A stretch of 64,000 bases of DNA from Deltaproteobacteria bacterium (GTDB lineage Bacteria; Myxococcota_A; UBA796; UBA2385): the NCBI GenBank assembly GCA_018401435.1, contig JAGYJW010000001.1, positions 248,001 to 312,000 on the forward strand. Reading direction: 5' to 3'. The translations under genes were made by a program, and so were the position numbers. The notes under the pieces were generated by a model that saw nothing but the letters and a program-made list of their open reading frames with translations, had not been told where the DNA came from and did no database searches. This document shows, one piece after another, positions 8,473 to 16,912 of this stretch; position 1 is the first letter of the stretch; each line of letters opens with the position of its first letter.

Positions 8473-10272
8473 ATGACCGACAAACAGCCCATTCTCGCTA
8501 TCGAGAACCTGCGCACCTGGTTCCACACCGACGACGGCATCGTCAAGGCCGTGGACGGCATCTCGGTGGAGGCCTTCCCCGGCGAGACGCTGGGCATCGT
8601 GGGGGAGTCCGGGTCGGGCAAGTCCGTGACCTCGCTCACCATCATGCGCCTGCTGCCCGAACTCAGCGCCCGGGTGCAGGCCGACAGGATCAGCTTTCTG
8701 GGGCGGGACCTGCTCAGCATCGCCAGCCGCGACATGACGGCGGTGCGGGGCAAGGACATGGCCATGATCTTCCAAGAGCCCATGTCCAGCCTCAACCCGG
8801 TCTTTCGGGTGGGCGACCAGGTGTCTGAGGCCATCCTCGCCCACGAGCCCGTCAGCAAGGACGAGGCCCGCAAGCGCACCATCGCCCTCTTCGACGAGGT
8901 GGGCATCCCCGACCCGGCCGAGCGGGTCAATATGTACCCCCACGAGATGTCGGGCGGTCAGAAGCAGCGGGTCATGATCGCCATGGCCCTGGCCTGCAAC
9001 CCGAAGCTGCTCATCGCCGACGAGCCCACGACGGCGCTGGATGTCACCATCCAGGCCCAGATCCTCGACCTGCTGCGCAAGCTGCGGGATGACCGCGGCA
9101 TGGCCGTGCTCTTCATCACCCACGACCTGGGCGTCATCGCCGAGATCGCCGACCGCGTGGCGGTGATGTTTCGGGGTCGTGTCGTCGAGTATGGGCCTGT
9201 GGTCGATATTTTCGAGAAGCCGCAGCACCCCTATACCAAGGGTCTGTTGAACTGCCGGCCCCGCCTGGACACCCGCTACCGCACCTTGCCCACCGTCAGC
9301 GACTTCTTGGAGACCTGGACCGAAGACGGCGAGCTGCAGATGAAGGAGCGGCCCATGGGCGAGGCCCGGCTGCGCCAGCTCGAAGCCGAGGGCCGGGACA
9401 AGCTCACCGAGGTGGCCGGCGAGCCCCTGCTGGATGTGCGGGATCTGCAGGTCTGGTTTCCCATCAAGAAGGGCGTGCTCCGGCGCACCACCGGCCATGT
9501 CAAGGCGGTGGACGGCATCTCCTTCAAGGTCTGGCCGGGCCAGACCCTGGGCCTGGTGGGCGAGTCGGGCTGCGGCAAGACCACCACGGGCCGGGCCATC
9601 TTGCGCCTGGTCGAGCCCACGGGCGGCCAGGTGTTCTTTCAGGGCCGCGACCTGTCTACATTGGACGACAAGGCCATGCGGGCCGTGCGGCGCGACCTGC
9701 AGATCATCTTCCAGGACCCCTACAGCTCCCTGAATCCCCGCATGACGGTGGAACAGACCGTGACCGAGCCCATGGCCGTGCACGGCATCGGCAGCTCGGC
9801 GGCGGATCGGCGGGACCGCGCGGTGGCCCTGCTCGAAGAGGTGGGCCTGCCCGGCGATCACCTCAAGCGCTACCCCCATGAATTCTCGGGCGGGCAGCGC
9901 CAGCGCATCTGCATCGCCCGCACCCTCAGCCTGGAACCGCGCTTCGTCATCTGCGACGAGAGCGTGAGCGCCTTGGATGTGTCGGTGCAGGCCCAGGTGC
10001 TCAACCTGCTGCGCGAGCTGCAAGCCAAGCGGGGCCTGACCTACATCTTCATCAGCCACGACCTGTCGGTGGTGAAGTTCATGTCCGACGTGATGTGCGT
10101 GATGAAGGCCGGCAAGATCGTCGAAGCCGGGCCGTCGGACGCCATCTACCTGGACCCCAAGGAGGCCTACACCCAAGAGCTGATCGCGGCCATCCCCCGC
10201 GACAGCCTGGATCACATCCGCATGCGGCAGCAGCAGCGGGTAGAGGCGGCCGCGCGGCGGGCCGGGGTCTGA
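8473..10272 (+). CDS. Fused double ABC ATPase (DppD-DppF type)
   Basis: 599 residues carrying two complete nucleotide-binding domains in one chain. Domain 1 has Walker A GESGSGK with Lys50, signature MSGGQKQRV and a Walker B DEPTTALD. Domain 2 has Walker A GESGCGK with Lys369, signature FSGGQRQRI and DESVSALD, where Ser-Val replaces the usual Pro-Thr. The linker around residues 265-325 holds the oligopeptide-transporter C-terminal region ([20 protein letters not shown]). In most bacteria these are two genes, dppD and dppF. The fusion completes the importer encoded from 4398. The stop lies inside the left arm of a hairpin shared with the convergent gene. Confidence 0.95.
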   Translation: MTDKQPILAIENLRTWFHTDDGIVKAVDGISVEAFPGETLGIVGESGSGKSVTSLTIMRLLPELSARVQADRISFLGRDLLSIASRDMTAVRGKDMAMIFQEPMSSLNPVFRVGDQVSEAILAHEPVSKDEARKRTIALFDEVGIPDPAERVNMYPHEMSGGQKQRVMIAMALACNPKLLIADEPTTALDVTIQAQILDLLRKLRDDRGMAVLFITHDLGVIAEIADRVAVMFRGRVVEYGPVVDIFEKPQHPYTKGLLNCRPRLDTRYRTLPTVSDFLETWTEDGELQMKERPMGEARLRQLEAEGRDKLTEVAGEPLLDVRDLQVWFPIKKGVLRRTTGHVKAVDGISFKVWPGQTLGLVGESGCGKTTTGRAILRLVEPTGGQVFFQGRDLSTLDDKAMRAVRRDLQIIFQDPYSSLNPRMTVEQTVTEPMAVHGIGSSAADRRDRAVALLEEVGLPGDHLKRYPHEFSGGQRQRICIARTLSLEPRFVICDESVSALDVSVQAQVLNLLRELQAKRGLTYIFISHDLSVVKFMSDVMCVMKAGKIVEAGPSDAIYLDPKEAYTQELIAAIPRDSLDHIRMRQQQRVEAAARRAGV

Positions 10273-10306
10273 GCCAGCCCCTGAAGCGGGCTCAGGCCTT
10301 CTTTTT
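10269..10306 (+). terminator. Hairpin terminator at the end of the ABC transporter operon
   Basis: CTGAGCC (10269-10275) pairs perfectly with GGCTCAG (10289-10295), with a 13-base loop, followed by a T-rich run ending near 10306. The left arm includes the ATPase stop codon and the right arm includes the stop of the convergent TfoX-like gene. The T-run is the Lys-Lys-Lys codons of that gene read backwards. Confidence 0.5.
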
Positions 10307-10654
10307 CCGCGGCTTGCTGACCTTCGGCGGCAGCGTGGCGGTGTGGGCCAGGGCCTCTTGGGCCCAGCGCGCCAGCTCGGCGCTCTCGCCCCAGCGGCTG
10401 GCCGATACGAAGATGTAGTCCTTCCAGGGGCGGCCTTCCATGGGCTCAAAGGCGCCCACGCCCTCGTGGGCGCGCGGGGCCGCGATGCGTTCCGCCGGCA
10501 GGCGCAAGGTGAGCCCGTCGGCGAAGACGCCCAGGAAGAGGTTTCCGTGGACGAAGCCGCAGGGCATGCCGAACATCTGGCCGGCGCGGGCGCGGTCATC
10601 GGCAGGCATCGCGGCTTCAAAGGCAGCTTTGGCTGCGGCGGTGGGCTTTTCCAT
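10292..10654 (-). CDS. TfoX N-terminal-domain family protein
   Basis: 120 residues: MEKPTAAAKAAFEAAMPADD, then the TfoX_N-type core RAGQMFGMPCGFVHGNLFLGVFADGLTLRLP, then WKDYIFVSASRWGES, ending in a basic tail PKVSKPRKKKA. Proteins with this isolated domain are widespread; despite the name they are not shown to control competence, and their role is unknown. The ATG at 10654 is preferred over one 54 bases upstream because the upstream residues do not resemble the family. The basic tail could contact nucleic acid, which is inference. Confidence 0.75.
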   Translation of the reverse strand: MEKPTAAAKAAFEAAMPADDRARAGQMFGMPCGFVHGNLFLGVFADGLTLRLPAERIAAPRAHEGVGAFEPMEGRPWKDYIFVSASRWGESAELARWAQEALAHTATLPPKVSKPRKKKA

Positions 10655-10719
10655 GGGGGGGCTCGGCAGTGGGTGATTTCGCCCAGCGCAGGGGGCGATA
10701 CCACCCATGCTGCACCGGA

Positions 10720-12588
10720 TCAGGCCTTGTTGTCGCGGAAGTGGTGATAGCCGTCGCGGATCTCGTCGAGGATGTCCTTGATGGGGCCTTCGGGCGCGTC
10801 GTCGAGGGCCTGGTCCAGGCGGCTGCGCAGGGTGGTCCAGTGGCCTTCGAGGGTCTCCCAGGCATCCGAGGCCTCCATCTTGCCCAGATGAAGCTGCAGG
10901 CGCAGATCGTCGCGGGCCTGGGACAGGGCGCTCACCCGCTGGTGCAAGGAGGGGTTCTTCTGCTCGGCTTGGGCCAGCCAGACCTGCAAGCGGAGATCGT
11001 CGGCGAGCTGGCCGGCGCTGCTGATGGTGTCGGCGGTGCGGGGGCTGTTGGGCATGGGGGCTCCGGGGTTGTGGGGGGACGAGGCACTACCCTGCACGTT
11101 GCGTGCCAGGTCCGCGTCAAAGGCGGCGGTGGGGGGCCAGGCCAGCAGGCGCACCGGTTCGCCCCGCGGGCACAGGCTGCCGGGGCCAGCCAGCTTGAAC
11201 AGGGCGCCGGGCTCCACCGTGAACCAGCCTTGTCCGGTCCTCACCCGGCCGCTGCCGTGCACCACGAAGTAGTGGCCGGCCAGCAGGGGCTCGGCCTCCT
11301 GAAAGAGCAGCAGCCCCGATGCCGCTGCGGCGCGGGTGGCCGCGGCCAGGGCGGCCTCTTCGGCCCCGCTCTCATCCAGCAGGCGGTTGGTGAGCAGGCG
11401 GCGGCCGGCGGCCTTCCACAAGGCCTCGCTGAGATCGGGGTGCTGGCGGACCACCTGGGCGATGGTCTCTCGCCCGATGCGCAGCAGCTCGACCGGGCCC
11501 TGGGCCCGCACCGTCGCGGTGCAGCTGCCGCCCATCACCAGGCCGATCTCGCCGAAGACGTCGCCATCGCTCAGGCTGTCGACCTCGCGCTCCTGCTCGG
11601 GGTCTTGGGGATCGGGCAACAGCACCTGCAGGCGGCCCGTCGTGACCACATAGAGGCCCTCGGCGGGTTGACCAATTCGCACCACGACCTGCTGATCCGC
11701 GATCTGGACGCGCTGGGCCTCTTGGGCCAGCCGGGCCCGCACGGCGGGCGCCAGGTCCTTGAGCAAGGGCACCGCCCGCAGCTGGTCTTCGGCGGTGGTG
11801 GGGTCGAGCGGCCGAAGCCGCCCGCGGGGCCGGGGTGCCGGGACGGGCAGCGCCCCCAGGCCGCCCATCAGCCATCCGCCCAGACGCGCGAGGCAGCGCC
11901 CGGGCGCGTGGTCGGGCAGGGGGGCCAGCACCACCACGCCCTGTCCCGGGGGCACCCGGGCCTGGAAGAAGTGGGCGGAGGGGCTGTCCACCCGCGACCA
12001 GTAGCGCTGGGCGGCGGGGGCGGGCTTGCGGTCGGCGGGCAGCGGGCGCAGCAGCGGATCGGCGCCTGTGGCGGGGGGCAGGCCCATGCGGTCGGCCATG
12101 GCCCCCATCCGGCCGGCCTGGTCGGGGTCCGTGGGCGCCTTCCAGTGGGGCAGGAGCTGGGGCAGGCTGCGGGCGAGCAGGCTGTAGTGGGCGGCGTCTC
12201 CGCACAGGCAAAGCAAGGCCATACTGTGGCCGGGCTGTCGTTGCTTCCAGGCCTCCAAGCGGCGCAAGACGAAGGCCTCTGTCGCATAGAAGTCCGGGTT
12301 TGAGCCGGGTCGTCGCCCGGTCTCCAACCGAAGCAGGCCCTGGGGCCCGTCGGGGCCGGTGGCTTCGGCGAGGTGGGCGAGCAGCCAGCCCTCGACCCCG
12401 CCTGTGGGATCCCGGTGGATCTGCAGCACCGACCAGGCGGCGCCGGGCAGGTCCAGTGGGGCCTCGGGGGCGGCCCGCTGGGGATCCACTCCGGAAATAA
12501 GCATGGTCAATGCTTGCTTTTGATTGGAGTCGACCTGCTGCAGATCGATCTCGTCCACGGGCTCCGCCGCGCGCTCCATGCCTGCCAT
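10720..12588 (-). CDS. Cyclic-nucleotide-binding domain protein, possibly two fused genes
   Basis: Read as one frame, 622 residues. Residues 1-260 are unrecognised. Residues about 270-390 form a cNMP-binding domain (VPLLKDLAPAVRARLA, GEPAEGLY-type loop as GQPAEGLYVVTTGRLQVLL, DGDVFGEIGLVMGGSCTATVRA, LLRIGRETI). A second cupin-like stretch follows (LLAGHYFVVHGSG). The last 111 residues begin at an internal Met (base 11055) that has its own GGAG. They carry a duplicated motif, DDLRLQVWLAQAE and DDLRLQLHLGKME. They look like a small separate cytosolic protein, so an indel before 11055 may have fused two genes. The 12588 start has AGGAGAGG just upstream. In-frame FGEIGL and the Arg-containing loop suggest real cyclic nucleotide binding. 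Confidence 0.78.
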   Translation of the reverse strand: MAGMERAAEPVDEIDLQQVDSNQKQALTMLISGVDPQRAAPEAPLDLPGAAWSVLQIHRDPTGGVEGWLLAHLAEATGPDGPQGLLRLETGRRPGSNPDFYATEAFVLRRLEAWKQRQPGHSMALLCLCGDAAHYSLLARSLPQLLPHWKAPTDPDQAGRMGAMADRMGLPPATGADPLLRPLPADRKPAPAAQRYWSRVDSPSAHFFQARVPPGQGVVVLAPLPDHAPGRCLARLGGWLMGGLGALPVPAPRPRGRLRPLDPTTAEDQLRAVPLLKDLAPAVRARLAQEAQRVQIADQQVVVRIGQPAEGLYVVTTGRLQVLLPDPQDPEQEREVDSLSDGDVFGEIGLVMGGSCTATVRAQGPVELLRIGRETIAQVVRQHPDLSEALWKAAGRRLLTNRLLDESGAEEAALAAATRAAAASGLLLFQEAEPLLAGHYFVVHGSGRVRTGQGWFTVEPGALFKLAGPGSLCPRGEPVRLLAWPPTAAFDADLARNVQGSASSPHNPGAPMPNSPRTADTISSAGQLADDLRLQVWLAQAEQKNPSLHQRVSALSQARDDLRLQLHLGKMEASDAWETLEGHWTTLRSRLDQALDDAPEGPIKDILDEIRDGYHHFRDNKA

Positions 12589-12621
12589 GGCCTCTCCTGG
12601 GGTTGAGCCGCTGGACGCGGA

Positions 12622-15303
12622 TCAGTCGGGGGCGCCTACCACGCGCAAGGGTTCCAAGACACCATGTCCCAGCAGGCCCACGCTGCCGCTGGTCGTCGGA
12701 CCGCTGGCGCTGCCCGGGTAGATCACCGAGTCTACGCTATAGCCGCCGCTGGCCGTGTCGTAGAAGTTGGTGAAGAGCAGCTCTGGCCAGCCGTCGAGGT
12801 CGAGGTCGGCCAGGGTGGCGCCACGGGCCGCCTCGGTGGGAAAGAGGACCGTGCTGGCCGTGGCCGGCCCGGCGGCCGATCCGGGGATCAGCGTGCTGTC
12901 CATCGACCATGTGGGTGTGCTGGGGTCGCCATAGATGCTGAAGATGATGTCGTCATAGCCATCGAGATTTGCGTCGCCCGTCTCGACATCCAGGGCCCGG
13001 TAGGTGGTGAAGCTGTCGCGGTCCGAGTCGGAGTAGCCCGCCGCGCTGCCATAGTAGGCATAGGTGCTGAGGGTGGCGCCGCCGGCGTCCCAGGCCTGGT
13101 AGCTGGCAAAGGCGAGGTCGGTGTAGCCGTCGCCGTCGAAGTCGCCGCTGGAAACGCGGTAGGCGTGGGGAGTGGTCATCGTGTCGGGGTTGCTGGTATC
13201 CACGCCAGAGCTGGTGCCCCAGAAGACCCGGGAGACGGCCTCGACATCGGAACTGGTCGCCCCGTTCCGGCATGCCAGCACCACGTCCAGCTTGCCGTCC
13301 CCGTCGAGGTCCTCGACGATGGCATCCAAGCAGGCCGTGCCGTCGAGGTCGGTCTTGTTGCTGTTGGAGAAGCCGCTGTTATTCCAGAAGATCGCCGAGT
13401 CTACATCAATCTGGTTGCCGCTGCCGTAGGCGTAGGCGTTGGCGATGACGATGTCGAGATCACCGTCGCTGTCCAGATCGCCGAAGGCGCAGCCGTGGGC
13501 GCCATAGGTGTCGAACTGGCTCTTGCCCGATGACTGCAGCCCGGCGCTGGAGCCATAGTAGACGAAGGACTTGGTGGCGGTGGTCGTGTTGGTGGTGAAG
13601 TTGGCCACCACGATGTCGTCATAGCCGTCGGCGTTGAAGTCGGCGACGCAGGTCTCGCGGGCTCCGCGGGTGGGCAGCGCGTCCGAGTCGCTGTCGGAGT
13701 AGCCCGCGGACGAGCCATAATGCACCGTGCTGTCAACCTGGTAGGTCACGTCCCCATCGAAGTAGCTGGCCAGGAAGATATCGATGTAGCCATCGCCATC
13801 GAAGTCCCCAACCGAAGAGCCCCACAGGGCGGTCCCGCTCAAGGAGATGGGCGTGCTGACCTGTATTCCCGTGGATGAGCCCAGGTAGAGGTAGGTGGTG
13901 GCGTCGTAGCCCACGCCGTCCTCATAGTAGCCCGGCACGATGATATCGGGCCAGGCGTCGCAGCTCAGGTCGCGGCAGCGATCGAGTCCGTCGCAGTCCG
14001 TGTCGATACCGTCGCCCGGCACCTCGGTCTCGTGGCTCCAGGGGTAGACGGTGTCCAGGCTGTCGTCGCAGTCCTCCCCCCCGTAGCCGTCGGAATCGAA
14101 GCCATCGCCATCGGCGTCATAGTCCGATCCGCCGTCGCAGTCGCCGTCGATGCCGTCATACCAGGTCTCGGTCGCACCCGGGTGGATGGTCGCGTCGCTG
14201 TCGTCGCAATCGGTTGAATCAAGGGTGCTGTAGCTGGCATCGCCCGTACATTGGCAACGACTGTGCGTCGCGTCGCCATAACCATCGGCGTCCCCGTCTC
14301 CGAAGAAGTCCAGGCAGCCCACCGCCCCCGGGTCATTGGCCGAGCCGTCGCAGTCGTCGTCGGCGCTGGTGCTGCAACGCTCCGGCGCGTCGGGGGACAC
14401 GTCGATGTTGCTGTCGTCGCAGTCACCGCTGTTGGCGACCAGGCCCTCCCGCTGCAGGCAGCGCTGGGTCGCGGTCGCGGGATCGCCGTAGCCGTCGCCG
14501 TCGTTGTCCTCCCACCAGGTCGTCTCGGGGTTGATGTGGGGGTCGAGATCGTTGCAGTCATCGGCGTTGTCCACGTAGTCGGCGGGCGCGTCGCAGCCGG
14601 CCTCGCTGACGGTGGGATCGCCGTAGCCGTCTCCGTCCCCGTCGAAGTACCAGGTGGTTTGGTCCACCGCGTCCTCGTCGATGAGGTCGTCGCAGTCGTT
14701 GTCCTGGTCGTCGCAGCGCTCCGGCGCCCCGGGGAAGCTCAAGGCGTCGGCGTCATTGCAGTCTTCGCAGCCCGGAAAGCCGTCCCCATCGGCATCTTCG
14801 GAGTCCAGGGCCCCATCGCAGTTCCGGTCTACATCGTCGCAGGCGGGTGTTGCGCCTGGGTGGGTGTCGGGGTCTGCGTCGTCGCAGTCCCCGCCCTCGG
14901 TGACCGTTCCTGCCGGCGGAGAACAGGCCTCAAAGGCGCTTTCCGGGTCGCCATAGCCGTCTCCGTCGCCGTCGGTATAAACCGTCTGCCCGACCCCCTC
15001 ATCCACCTGCCCATCGCAGTTGTCGTCCACCTCGTTGCAGCTCTCGGTCGCATCGGGGGAGATGTCTGCGTCTGCGTCGTCACAGTCGGTGCCGTCGGCG
15101 ACGGTGCCGGCGGGCGGGCTGTCGCAGGGGGCCAGCACCGACTGGGCGCCATCGCCGTAGCCATCTCCGTCCTGGTCGGTGAAGAAGGCGCAGTCGCCCT
15201 CGCCGCTATCGCTGAGATCCCGCTTGAGGTCGAGGGCGGGAAAGCAGCCCGCCAGGAGCAGGGTGACGCTGGAGAGGCGGAGGGAGGGGCGAATAGCGGA
15301 CAT
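12622..15303 (-). CDS. MopE-repeat and FG-GAP lipoprotein
   Basis: 893 residues, predicted surface or periplasmic lipoprotein (LLLAGCF lipobox at about residue 20). The start at 15303 gives the signal peptide; the frame is open upstream without signal features. Residues about 25-490 hold seven units of the MopE-type putative metal-binding motif, each built as DCDDxDxxxxPGAxExCxxxDxxCDGxxD with an intervening FDGDGDGYGD loop. The Asp-rich loops suggest calcium binding. Residues about 500-893 are FG-GAP/VCBS-like repeats (GDFDGDGYIDIF, ADFNADGYDDIV, GDLDSDGDLDIV, VEDLDGDGKLDVV), which suggest an integrin-like beta-propeller. Such proteins are typical of Myxococcota and are thought to be surface structural or adhesive proteins; no enzyme motif is seen. 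Confidence 0.88.
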   Translation of the reverse strand: MSAIRPSLRLSSVTLLLAGCFPALDLKRDLSDSGEGDCAFFTDQDGDGYGDGAQSVLAPCDSPPAGTVADGTDCDDADADISPDATESCNEVDDNCDGQVDEGVGQTVYTDGDGDGYGDPESAFEACSPPAGTVTEGGDCDDADPDTHPGATPACDDVDRNCDGALDSEDADGDGFPGCEDCNDADALSFPGAPERCDDQDNDCDDLIDEDAVDQTTWYFDGDGDGYGDPTVSEAGCDAPADYVDNADDCNDLDPHINPETTWWEDNDGDGYGDPATATQRCLQREGLVANSGDCDDSNIDVSPDAPERCSTSADDDCDGSANDPGAVGCLDFFGDGDADGYGDATHSRCQCTGDASYSTLDSTDCDDSDATIHPGATETWYDGIDGDCDGGSDYDADGDGFDSDGYGGEDCDDSLDTVYPWSHETEVPGDGIDTDCDGLDRCRDLSCDAWPDIIVPGYYEDGVGYDATTYLYLGSSTGIQVSTPISLSGTALWGSSVGDFDGDGYIDIFLASYFDGDVTYQVDSTVHYGSSAGYSDSDSDALPTRGARETCVADFNADGYDDIVVANFTTNTTTATKSFVYYGSSAGLQSSGKSQFDTYGAHGCAFGDLDSDGDLDIVIANAYAYGSGNQIDVDSAIFWNNSGFSNSNKTDLDGTACLDAIVEDLDGDGKLDVVLACRNGATSSDVEAVSRVFWGTSSGVDTSNPDTMTTPHAYRVSSGDFDGDGYTDLAFASYQAWDAGGATLSTYAYYGSAAGYSDSDRDSFTTYRALDVETGDANLDGYDDIIFSIYGDPSTPTWSMDSTLIPGSAAGPATASTVLFPTEAARGATLADLDLDGWPELLFTNFYDTASGGYSVDSVIYPGSASGPTTSGSVGLLGHGVLEPLRVVGAPD

Positions 15304-15396
15304 GGGACCGAAGGGTGTGGGAGCCCGGACGATCCTACCACGGGCTTCCAGTGGGGGGCCCCCGTGATAGCGGTCCCTGTCTGCCAAGAGGTCGCC

Positions 15397-16368
15397 ATGA
15401 GCCCCACACTGCTCGCCCTGCTGCCGCTGGTCCTGCTGCTGGGCTGGGTCTTGCTGCATGCGCGCACCCGCCGTTCAGACGGCACGCTGTTGTCGGTGCA
15501 CCCCTATCGGCGACTGATGTTCTTCATCATGCCTACCCGCAACGAGAGCATCGTCTACTTCGAGGAGCAGATCGACGCCCGGCCGCTCCTGGCCTACCTC
15601 GCCGGGGCCCGAGAGGCCTTTGGCGCCAACATCTCCCATTGTGCAGTCGCTGCAGCCAATATTGGTTTGGGATCCACCCCTCGAATGAACCGATTCGTGA
15701 TGGGGCGGCGTCTCTACCAACGCAAGGGGCGTTGGCTGACCTTCTCGATGAAGCGCGCCACCGATGCGGCAGGATTCGACCGCAAGGCCAAGCTCGCGAC
15801 GGTCAAGCTGCCGATGGTGGACGGCGAGACCTTCCCGCAGCTCTGCGCACGCATCAACGCCGACATCCGGCTGCAGCGCTCGGGCCAGGTGACCGCGGCC
15901 GACAAGGAGTTCAAGCTCTTCAACCTGCTGCCCCGTCCGCTGTTGGAGGCCGCCGCCCGGCTGCTCGGCCGCCTGGACCACTTCAACCTGCTGCCGGCCT
16001 TTTTCATCCAGGACGACCCCCTCTATACCAGCGTCTTCGTGGCCAACCTGGGCAGCTTGAAGATGGGTGCGGCCTACCACCACCTCTATGAGTACGGCAA
16101 TTGCCCGCTCTTCCTGGTCTTGGGGCAGGTCGAGGACAAGCCCGGCGTGGTAGACGGCCGGGTGGAGGTCGTGCCCACCCTCACCTTGCGCTTCAGCTAT
16201 GACGAGCGCATCGACGACGGGCTCAACGCCCGCTTCGGCCTGCGGGCCCTGGCCCGGGTGCTCGCCGATCCCGCCCGCTGGCTGGGGGGTCTGGACGCTG
16301 CGGCGCCGCCGATGTGGCCCCGCGCCGACTGGGCCAGCGAGGATGGCGAGTACGCCGTCCGCGACTGA
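15397..16368 (+). CDS. 2-oxoacid dehydrogenase acyltransferase (E2) catalytic-domain protein lacking the catalytic His
   Basis: 323 residues. An N-terminal membrane helix (residues 3-20, LLALLPLVLLLGWVLLHA) is followed by a chloramphenicol-acetyltransferase-like fold. The late part, NLGSLKMGAAYHHLYEYGN, then VEDKPGVVDGRVEVVPTLTLRFSYDERIDDG, aligns by eye with the E2 catalytic region. The E2 signature DHRxxDG is here D269-E270-R271-I-D-D274-G275, so the catalytic His is Glu. There is no lipoyl domain and no E1 or E3 gene nearby, so it is unlikely to be part of a dehydrogenase complex. The ATG at 15397 has AAGAGG upstream. Acyl transfer to another acceptor or a non-catalytic role are both possible. 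Confidence 0.75.
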   Translation: MSPTLLALLPLVLLLGWVLLHARTRRSDGTLLSVHPYRRLMFFIMPTRNESIVYFEEQIDARPLLAYLAGAREAFGANISHCAVAAANIGLGSTPRMNRFVMGRRLYQRKGRWLTFSMKRATDAAGFDRKAKLATVKLPMVDGETFPQLCARINADIRLQRSGQVTAADKEFKLFNLLPRPLLEAAARLLGRLDHFNLLPAFFIQDDPLYTSVFVANLGSLKMGAAYHHLYEYGNCPLFLVLGQVEDKPGVVDGRVEVVPTLTLRFSYDERIDDGLNARFGLRALARVLADPARWLGGLDAAAPPMWPRADWASEDGEYAVRD

Positions 16369-16393
16369 TCTCTCACTCGATTGTGAAGGAAGC

Positions 16394-16912
16394 ATGCAGC
16401 CCACTTCCCCAGCCCGTCCCCTCGCCCCCAAGGCCGAGCGCCACCGCCGGGTGCTGGCCGATCTCTGTGCGGTCTTGGAGGGCGAACCCGACCGCGTCGC
16501 CCGCATGGCCACGGTGGCCTGCCTGCTGTCCCAGGCCTTTCCGGAGTGGCTGTGGACGGGCTTCTATGTGGTGGATCCGCTGCGGGAGCGGGAGCTGGTG
16601 GTGGGGCCCTACCAGGGCACCCTGGGCTGCTTGCGCATCGCCTTTGACCGGGGGGTCTGCGGGGCCTGCGCCCGGACCGGCCGCACCCAGCGGGTGGCCG
16701 ATGTTCACGCCTTTCCGGGTCATATCGCCTGCGATTCGCGCTCTCGCTCCGAGATCGTCGTGCCGGTGCGGGATGCCGATGACTTGCTCTGGGCGGTGCT
16801 CGACGTCGATTCGGCGGTGCCCGGCGCCTTCGACGACGACGACCAGGCCGGCCTGGAGGCCCTGGTGGCCACCCTCTTCGCAGGCGGCGGAGGGGCTAGC
16901 GTCGGCCCGTGA
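16394..16912 (+). CDS. msrC: Free methionine-R-sulfoxide reductase (GAF-domain fRMsr)
   Basis: 172 residues, a single GAF domain. It reduces free methionine-R-sulfoxide and so repairs oxidised methionine pools in the cytoplasm. The family core is visible: WTGFYVVD, VVGPYQGTLGC, RGVCGAC, ADVHAFPGHIACDS and SEIVVPV. Cys79, Cys89 and Cys113 have the same 10- and 24-residue spacing as the three active-site cysteines of the E. coli enzyme (84, 94, 118). The start is set by AAGGA just upstream. The stop overlaps the GTG of the next gene in GTGA. A glutaredoxin lies further down the same strand. Confidence 0.93.
   Translation: MQPTSPARPLAPKAERHRRVLADLCAVLEGEPDRVARMATVACLLSQAFPEWLWTGFYVVDPLRERELVVGPYQGTLGCLRIAFDRGVCGACARTGRTQRVADVHAFPGHIACDSRSRSEIVVPVRDADDLLWAVLDVDSAVPGAFDDDDQAGLEALVATLFAGGGGASVGP

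Noticed and set aside
6820..10704. Very long open frame on the minus strand (over 1200 codons) opposite the ABC transporter genes
   Set aside because: It is antisense to four clearly recognisable genes and has the low-complexity His/Gln/Gly/Ala composition expected when high-GC codons are read backwards. Similar antisense frames at 4305-6203, 30680-33391 and 43059-45590 were rejected for the same reason.
13960..15300. Dense direct repeats at DNA level, possible CRISPR or minisatellite
   Set aside because: The repeats are degenerate, of irregular period and in frame. They encode MopE Asp-rich units and have no spacer/repeat regularity. The same holds for 48990-49690.
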